From contig JACQUC010000143.1 in the NCBI GenBank assembly GCA_016210495.1, positions 1 through 18,672 of the forward strand: a DNA stretch of 18,672 nucleotides, read 5' to 3'. The notes under the pieces are model-generated. The model was given only the letters and a program-made list of their open reading frames with translations, had not been told where the DNA came from and searched no databases. Below are positions 14,483-18,672 of the stretch, in pieces; positions within the stretch are counted from its first letter, which is position 1; the number at the start of each line of letters is the position of its first letter. This DNA is from Chloroflexota bacterium. GTDB lineage: Bacteria; Chloroflexota; FW602-bin22; JACPRP01. The position numbers and the translations under genes are program-made.

Positions 14483-14512
14483 AATTTAGCAGATGGAGAA
14501 GAGCGTTGTCAA
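14483..14512 (-). promoter_or_regulatory. Promoter for the QueG-like operon
   Basis: On the minus strand a perfect TTGACA (14512-14507) is followed after 18 bp by TAAATT (14488-14483). This gives a leader of about 100 nt before the TTG start at 14380. Confidence 0.5.
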
Positions 14513-14592
14513 GCCAGGATTGTGTCCCGCGGCGCGGCCGAGCGACGGCGTACGCTAGGATGGTGGCCACCGAACTGCAGAGAGCGTTTTCT

Positions 14593-14614
14593 GATGTGTC
14601 GCTGGCGACACGTC
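14593..14614. promoter_or_regulatory. Perfect inverted repeat, candidate operator between divergent promoters
   Basis: GTGTCGC (14596-14602) and GCGACAC (14605-14611) are separated by TG; with the flanks GAT/GTC the arms reach 10 bp (one G-U if transcribed). It lies in the 339-bp gap between the two divergent genes, upstream of both promoters. The rest of that gap holds only the promoters. Confidence 0.4.
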
Positions 14615-14652
14615 AAAATCGTCCTCCGCGGGGACAAGTTGGCGTTAGAGGC

Positions 14653-14681
14653 TTGACCTGGCTGACCGTCGGGGGGATAAT
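14653..14681 (+). promoter_or_regulatory. Promoter for the bactofilin-like gene
   Basis: TTGACC (14653-14658) and GATAAT (14676-14681) are 17 bp apart. The predicted start near 14688 leaves a leader of about 32 nt containing GAGGAGG ahead of ATG 14720. It also makes an earlier ATG at 14693 unlikely. Confidence 0.6.
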
Positions 14682-14719
14682 GCAAGGAGGAAATGGAATA
14701 CTGTCGAGGAGGAAAGCAA

Positions 14720-15871
14720 ATGCGTCGGATACTTTTGCTGCTATTCGCCCTGACACTAGTGCTGACGCCCGCCTCGGCGATCGCGGCCGAGCCGCGATCA
14801 GGCGACGCGGTGGTCGTCCGTGCTGACGAAGTGATCGATGACGACCTGTACGCCTTCGGCGGAACGGTAAACGTCATGGGCACGGTTAGAGGTGACGTAT
14901 TCGCCCTTGGAAGCATGGTCACCGTTAGCGGCGTGGTGACCGGCAGTCTGATGGCCGCAGGGGGCACCGTCACTGTTTCTGGACAGGTTGGCGGTAACGT
15001 GCGCGCTGCAGGAGGCAGCATTACCATAGACGGCTCGGTCGGCGGCGACGCGCTGGTTGCAACCGGCTTGCTGGACATTGGCCCGAATGGGCGCGTTGGG
15101 CGTGACGTGCTGATGGGTGCCGGCACAGCCACCGTAGTCGGGCAGGTTGGGAGAAACGTTTCCGCTGGAGTTGGCAACCTCACGTTGAACGGCATAGTTG
15201 GCGGCAACGTCCGAGCTGAGGTAGAGACGCTTCGGCTTGGCGACAGAGCGGTCGTCAACGGCGACCTCGTCTACACGAGCGAACAGGAAGCCACGATTGC
15301 GAGTGGGGCCGCGGTGCGCGGCAAAGTCGAGCGTAACGTGCCGGAAAGGCGCAGCATCGATCGTGGGCCACTGGGTGTTGCGCTCGTATTTGGGCTCATC
15401 CTCGGCTGGTTACGTATGCTAGTCGGCCTGTTCGCGCTTGGCCTGCTCTTTGTGCTGGCCCTTCCAGGATTCAGTCGGCGCGCCGTGGACACGCTGGCCG
15501 GATCACCACTGGCTAGCGTCGGATTGGGTTTCGCGCTGGTGATAGCGGTGCCGGTGATATCGATCATTGTGTTCATTGCAGGGCTCATCTTCGGCGGCTG
15601 GTGGCTGGCGCTAATCACGCTGGCAGTCTTCGCAATTGCCCTGCCAATCGGTTTCGTGGTCGGAGGGTTGTTCGTGGGAAGTTGGACGCTCGAGCGCCTC
15701 AATCGACCAAGGTCGCACCGTATCTGGGCATTGCTGCTCGGGCTGGTCATCCTCATGCTGGTCGCGGTGCTGCCGATCCTTGGCGGTCTGGTGGTAGGCC
15801 TGGCCGTCCTGTTCGGGGTGGGCGCTCTGGCACTGGCAGCAGCGAAGGCTCGCGGACGGGCGATAGCGTGA
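14720..15871 (+). CDS. Secreted bactofilin-like beta-helix protein with C-terminal membrane domain
   Basis: This 383-aa protein has a signal peptide (residues 1 to about 24, cleavage near ASAIAA). A repetitive Gly/Val-rich region follows at about residues 30-205, with short strands recurring every 18-20 residues (VTVSGVVTGSLMAAGGTVTVSG, shortened here as TVSGxVxGxxxAxGGT), as in bactofilin/polymer-forming right-handed beta-helices. A short basic linker leads to a C-terminal membrane domain with about five to seven helices (225-375). Classical bactofilins are cytoplasmic polymers without signal peptides; here the beta-helix should lie outside the membrane. Start ATG 14720 has GAGGAGG 7 nt upstream and a signal peptide directly after it. 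It stands alone downstream of a good promoter. A role in envelope structure is inference. Confidence 0.8.
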   Translation: MRRILLLLFALTLVLTPASAIAAEPRSGDAVVVRADEVIDDDLYAFGGTVNVMGTVRGDVFALGSMVTVSGVVTGSLMAAGGTVTVSGQVGGNVRAAGGSITIDGSVGGDALVATGLLDIGPNGRVGRDVLMGAGTATVVGQVGRNVSAGVGNLTLNGIVGGNVRAEVETLRLGDRAVVNGDLVYTSEQEATIASGAAVRGKVERNVPERRSIDRGPLGVALVFGLILGWLRMLVGLFALGLLFVLALPGFSRRAVDTLAGSPLASVGLGFALVIAVPVISIIVFIAGLIFGGWWLALITLAVFAIALPIGFVVGGLFVGSWTLERLNRPRSHRIWALLLGLVILMLVAVLPILGGLVVGLAVLFGVGALALAAAKARGRAIA

Positions 15872-15993
15872 TTACATCTGTACTTGGTGGCAAAAGAATG
15901 CCTGTGCGCGTCGGAACAGGACGCCTTACGGGGCTTTGCTACGATTAACGCGGCCAACCGATGGGGAACTGGGTCGCATCCACTTGTTCACGG

Positions 15994-17094
15994 TCAAACT
16001 AGCTGGTTGGCCAGGGAATACCTGTGCTGCAGGTCACAGGAGATGATCTTGAGATAGCCGAAGGCAGTTTCGACCAGCCTTTCCTCATCTGTGCTGGTCG
16101 ATCCGTCTGGTCGCATAGTGCAGGCCGCATCCTCGGCGGCGCCGACCCTCCCCACGTTCTTGAGGCAGCACCTCGCGGGAGCGAGAAGTGATTTCTCGGC
16201 AATTGCCGTTGGCGGCACACCGCCGTGCTCAGCCACTTTGCGCCAGATACCCTCCAGGCGCTCGACAAGGGTTTCGGGCGTCTCGCGTCCTTGGTTGACC
16301 GAGTCAGTAGGAACAAGGCCCCACGAAACGACTCCGCCGCGCTGGATGAAACGCCCGACGGCGGCAGCGTACTTGCCCGGCATCCCGCCTATCTGGTAGA
16401 CGTCGAAGGAAACGATATCCGTCCCGAGGTCCAGCAGATATGGCAGATTGACGTCGGCGCACAAGTGGAGCGCCTTGGGACCTTGGATGCCCGCAAAAAA
16501 CCGCCTGTACTCCTCCCTGGCCACGTCATCGCCGTACCCAGAAAGTGCGCTGAAAACCCACGCCAGGCCCGGCTCGTCAAGCCACACAAAAGCGTTCGGG
16601 TTCCTCGTCAACAGTTGCGCGTACTGGCGATTGGCCTTTTTCTGGAGAAACTCGAACAGGAGGGGCCTCACTTCGTCGTTGTAGATCACAGGACGACGGG
16701 TTTCGTCTGTGACGCGAAAGCCGAAACTCACCGGACCGATGACCTGCCCCCTTATGGCTGCACAGCGGCCGAGGTCCCGGGCCAAAAAGGCGTGGAAGGT
16801 GGCCGAGTAGTCCAGGCTGAGTTCGAAGGTTTCCTCCAGGTCGCACACCTGGGCGTATTGCTCAAGGTCCTGTGCAAACCTGGCAGTATCGAAGGAGAGA
16901 GTGCCTCGCTTTTCGTCGACTACGATTCCCGGGAAATGCTCGGATGCCTGCGCGTACATGTCTTCGAAGTAGCTGACGTTCGGCAACTGTGGCCAGAAAG
17001 GCATGTCCAGCTCCAGGGCAAGAGAAATGGCCCGGTCCACGCTGGCATGCGGCATAATCCCCATCGCCGTAGTGCGGCATTTGGCTTCAAGCAT
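15994..17094 (-). CDS. MetE/UROD-superfamily protein (cobalamin-independent methionine synthase-like, zinc site)
   Basis: This 366-aa TIM-barrel protein shows the C-terminal catalytic-domain pattern of cobalamin-independent methionine synthase: GQVIGPVSFG, the strand FVWLDEPGLAWVF (D173-E174-P), the zinc-binding H210-x-C212 (ALHLCADV) and a late cysteine (C309/C310, APARCCL). MetE itself is about 750 aa; this is a single-barrel form related to methyltransferases such as archaeal MetE and corrinoid:CoM methyltransferases. It probably moves a methyl group or acts on a thiol substrate; which one is unknown. ATG 17094 follows AGGAAAAGA. It is divergent from the CoA-transferase (182-bp gap). The 122 bp between it and the convergent bactofilin-like gene hold nothing recognisable. 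Confidence 0.8.
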   Translation of the reverse strand: MLEAKCRTTAMGIMPHASVDRAISLALELDMPFWPQLPNVSYFEDMYAQASEHFPGIVVDEKRGTLSFDTARFAQDLEQYAQVCDLEETFELSLDYSATFHAFLARDLGRCAAIRGQVIGPVSFGFRVTDETRRPVIYNDEVRPLLFEFLQKKANRQYAQLLTRNPNAFVWLDEPGLAWVFSALSGYGDDVAREEYRRFFAGIQGPKALHLCADVNLPYLLDLGTDIVSFDVYQIGGMPGKYAAAVGRFIQRGGVVSWGLVPTDSVNQGRETPETLVERLEGIWRKVAEHGGVPPTAIAEKSLLAPARCCLKNVGRVGAAEDAACTMRPDGSTSTDEERLVETAFGYLKIISCDLQHRYSLANQLV

Positions 17095-17146
17095 TCTTTT
17101 CCTGTTCTCCCATTTCCGCCGATGCGGTTCTGCTAGCGCATTAGCT

Positions 17147-17176
17147 ATGGTACAAGACCAGCAGGTCGTGCGTCAA
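17147..17176 (-). promoter_or_regulatory. Possible promoter for the MetE/UROD-like gene
   Basis: Minus-strand TTGACG (17176-17171) and TACCAT (17152-17147) are 18 bp apart. The -35 is good, the -10 weak. Confidence 0.3.
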
Positions 17177-17212
17177 CGTGACGACAGCGCGGCCGAGAAC
17201 GGCGCTTCGTGG

Positions 17213-17241
17213 TCGACAAAGCGGCGATTCCTTGGTATACT
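17213..17241 (+). promoter_or_regulatory. Promoter for the CoA-transferase gene
   Basis: TCGACA (17213-17218) and TATACT (17236-17241) are spaced by 17 bp, each matching five of six consensus bases. Predicted start is near 17248, about 29 nt before the TTG start. Confidence 0.6.
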
Positions 17242-17276
17242 CCTGGCTGTTATTGAGAGGGAATCGAGGGAAGGAA

Positions 17277-18482
17277 TTGGGTAGGGCGCTGGATGGACTG
17301 CTGGTCGTTGATCTGACACGGGTGCTGGCGGGGCCGTTTTGCACGATGGTGCTTGCCGATCTTGGCGCTCACGTAATCAAGGTCGAGGCGCCGAGCGGCG
17401 ACGATGCGCGGAGCTATGGTCCGTTTGTCGACGGCGAAAGCACGTATTTCGCAAGCCTGAACCGCAATAAAGAAAGCACCGTGCTGAACCTCAAGAGCGA
17501 CGCCGGACGAGGGATATTCGTTCGATTGGTCGAGCGAGCGGACATCGTCGTAGAGAATTTCAGGCCGGGAACGATGGCCAGTTTGGGATTGGATTACGCT
17601 AGGCTTCGCGACGTCAACCCGAGACTGATCTATGCCGCCTGCTCAGGCTTCGGGCAAACCGGGCCGTATCGTCACAAACCGGCTTACGACGTAATTGCGC
17701 AGGCTATGGGCGGAATTATGAGCTTGACCGGTCAGCCCGGCGGCGAGCCCACACGCGTGGGCATCTCGGTTGGGGACATGGCGGCGGGCCTCTTCACGGC
17801 GGTTGGAATCTTGGCTGCCCTCGAGGCTCGGCACAGGACCGGCGTGGGCCAGATGGTGGACGTGGGTATGCTGGACTGCCAGGTGGCCATCCTCGAAAAC
17901 GCCATCGCGCGCTTCTACGCCACTGGCGAGGTGCCCGGGGCCATCGGCAACCGCCATCCGTCAATCACACCATTCACTTCCGTCCGTGCTCGGGATGCCC
18001 ACCTGGTGATCGCGGCAGGCAACGACGTTCTCTGGCGCAAGCTGTGCCAGGCCATTGGTTGCCCGGAGCTGGCGACAGATGCTCGCTTCTTGACAAACGA
18101 CTCACGGACGCGACACGCAGGGGCGCTGGAAGGAATTCTAGCCGACGTATTCCACACTAAGGACCGCGCAGAATGGCTCGACATCCTCGAGCAGGCGGGC
18201 GTGCCCTGCGGTCCGATCAACACAGTTGCCGATGTCACGTCGGATCCCCAGGTCGAAGCGAGGCAAATGATTGTCGACATCGGGCATTCGGTCGCACGGC
18301 AGTTGAAGGTTGCTGGGTCGCCTATCAAGCTGTCCGAGGACTCCGATCAGGATTATCGCCCACCGCCCCTCTTGGGGCAAGACACGCGATCCGTGTTGCA
18401 GCAAGTCCTGAGGCTGGAGGACGACGAAATCGAGACGCTGGCCTCCCTTGGCGCGGTGGGTCTGGCACAACGGGGCGACTGA
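17277..18482 (+). CDS. CoA-transferase family III (CaiB/BaiF)
   Basis: This 401-aa protein matches the class III CoA-transferase length and pattern: LLVVDLTRVLAGPFCTMVLADLGA and the HVIKVEAPSGDD stretch, NRNKESTVLNLK, VVENFRPGTM, ACSGFGQTGPY and the catalytic aspartate D167 (SVGDMAAG), where formyl-CoA transferase has Asp169. It then has GQMVDVGMLD and the small-domain segment EQAGVPCGPINTVADV. The enzyme moves CoA between organic acids via mixed anhydride and thioester intermediates as an interlocked dimer; the acid is unknown. TTG 17277 is chosen: it follows GAGGGAAGG, lies after a strong promoter at 17213-17241, and gives the normal N-terminus. An in-frame ATG-like start at 17178 lies upstream of that promoter and adds an unrelated extension. 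Confidence 0.9.
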   Translation: MGRALDGLLVVDLTRVLAGPFCTMVLADLGAHVIKVEAPSGDDARSYGPFVDGESTYFASLNRNKESTVLNLKSDAGRGIFVRLVERADIVVENFRPGTMASLGLDYARLRDVNPRLIYAACSGFGQTGPYRHKPAYDVIAQAMGGIMSLTGQPGGEPTRVGISVGDMAAGLFTAVGILAALEARHRTGVGQMVDVGMLDCQVAILENAIARFYATGEVPGAIGNRHPSITPFTSVRARDAHLVIAAGNDVLWRKLCQAIGCPELATDARFLTNDSRTRHAGALEGILADVFHTKDRAEWLDILEQAGVPCGPINTVADVTSDPQVEARQMIVDIGHSVARQLKVAGSPIKLSEDSDQDYRPPPLLGQDTRSVLQQVLRLEDDEIETLASLGAVGLAQRGD

Positions 18483-18624
18483 GTGGATGCGCTTGGTGGG
18501 GTCCAGACGACGTTCTGGATGTCGCGCCGTGGCGATGGTGCCGCACGGCAACCACGTTGATAGTCCACATCCTCGAACGGTCGCGAGAAATCGTGATTTC
18601 CCCCAAAAATCGCATCATTCAGGC

Positions 18625-18653
18625 TTGCAATCGCGTGAGCCATCTGTTATCAT
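18625..18653 (+). promoter_or_regulatory. Promoter near the right edge
   Basis: TTGCAA (18625-18630) and TATCAT (18648-18653) are 17 bp apart, reading toward a gene beyond the window. The region 18483-18624 shows no gene or other structure. Confidence 0.45.
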
Positions 18654-18672
18654 AGCGCGGTCTGTTCTATGA

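Noticed and set aside
16225..17136. 303-aa open frame on the plus strand
   Set aside because: Antisense to the MetE/UROD-like gene and without a ribosome-binding site or family pattern.

Overview
This looks like a piece of the chromosome of a GC-rich, anaerobic or microaerophilic bacterium. The gene content suits an uncultured Chloroflexota (Dehalococcoidia-like) lineage: a selenocysteine-dependent glycine-reductase-type enzyme, a lipoprotein ABC substrate-binding protein with a Pro/Ala/Lys linker, an AMMECR1/radical-SAM pair, class III CoA-transferase, an epoxyqueuosine-reductase-like Fe-S protein, a DUF3048 protein, and GC-rich hairpin repeats between genes. The phylum is an inference. UGA acts as an ordinary stop elsewhere in the window (for example at the Hsp20-Lon overlap), so the in-frame UGA in the first gene is a recoding event.

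Layout. Positions 33-5412 (+) hold a selenoprotein GrdB homologue (UGA read through at 1083), a GrdE-family partner, a NitT/TauT/NMT1-type solute-binding lipoprotein and an amidohydrolase of the ACMSD/gamma-resorcylate decarboxylase type. They look like one reductive/catabolic locus for an unknown small molecule. Positions 5526-8581 (+) hold an Hsp20-Lon protein-quality-control operon behind a good promoter. Positions 8582-9331 hold no protein gene. They contain a candidate independent structured ncRNA (about 8816-9180) with its own promoter, a long-range closing stem, at least five internal hairpins and a strong intrinsic terminator. A universal stress protein (9332-9826, +) then converges on an AMMECR1 / radical-SAM operon (9823-11456, -) whose usual third partner, Memo, is not in the window.

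Positions 11588-12079 (+) encode a small membrane-anchored protein of unknown function. It converges on a three-gene minus-strand operon (14380 to 12099): a QueG-like Fe-S protein, a 96-aa helix-turn-helix-like protein and an anchored DUF3048 protein. A divergent promoter pair (14483-14681) with a perfect inverted repeat between the two promoters separates that operon from a secreted bactofilin-like beta-helix protein with a polytopic membrane domain (14720-15871, +). The window ends with a MetE/UROD-fold zinc-site protein (-) divergent from a CaiB/BaiF CoA-transferase (+), and a promoter at the right edge for a gene beyond the window.

Dispersed short hairpin repeats occur in the gaps. One family begins GTAGGGGCG (five copies, all in the same orientation). 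Another is a CCCTCTCCC/GGGAGAGGG pair, and a third begins GTAGCCGCAC (two copies). No tRNA, rRNA, CRISPR array, transposase or replication origin was found. The strongest second-look items are the selenoprotein reductase cluster, whose GrdE partner lacks the family's pyruvoyl cysteine, and the unassigned structured RNA.
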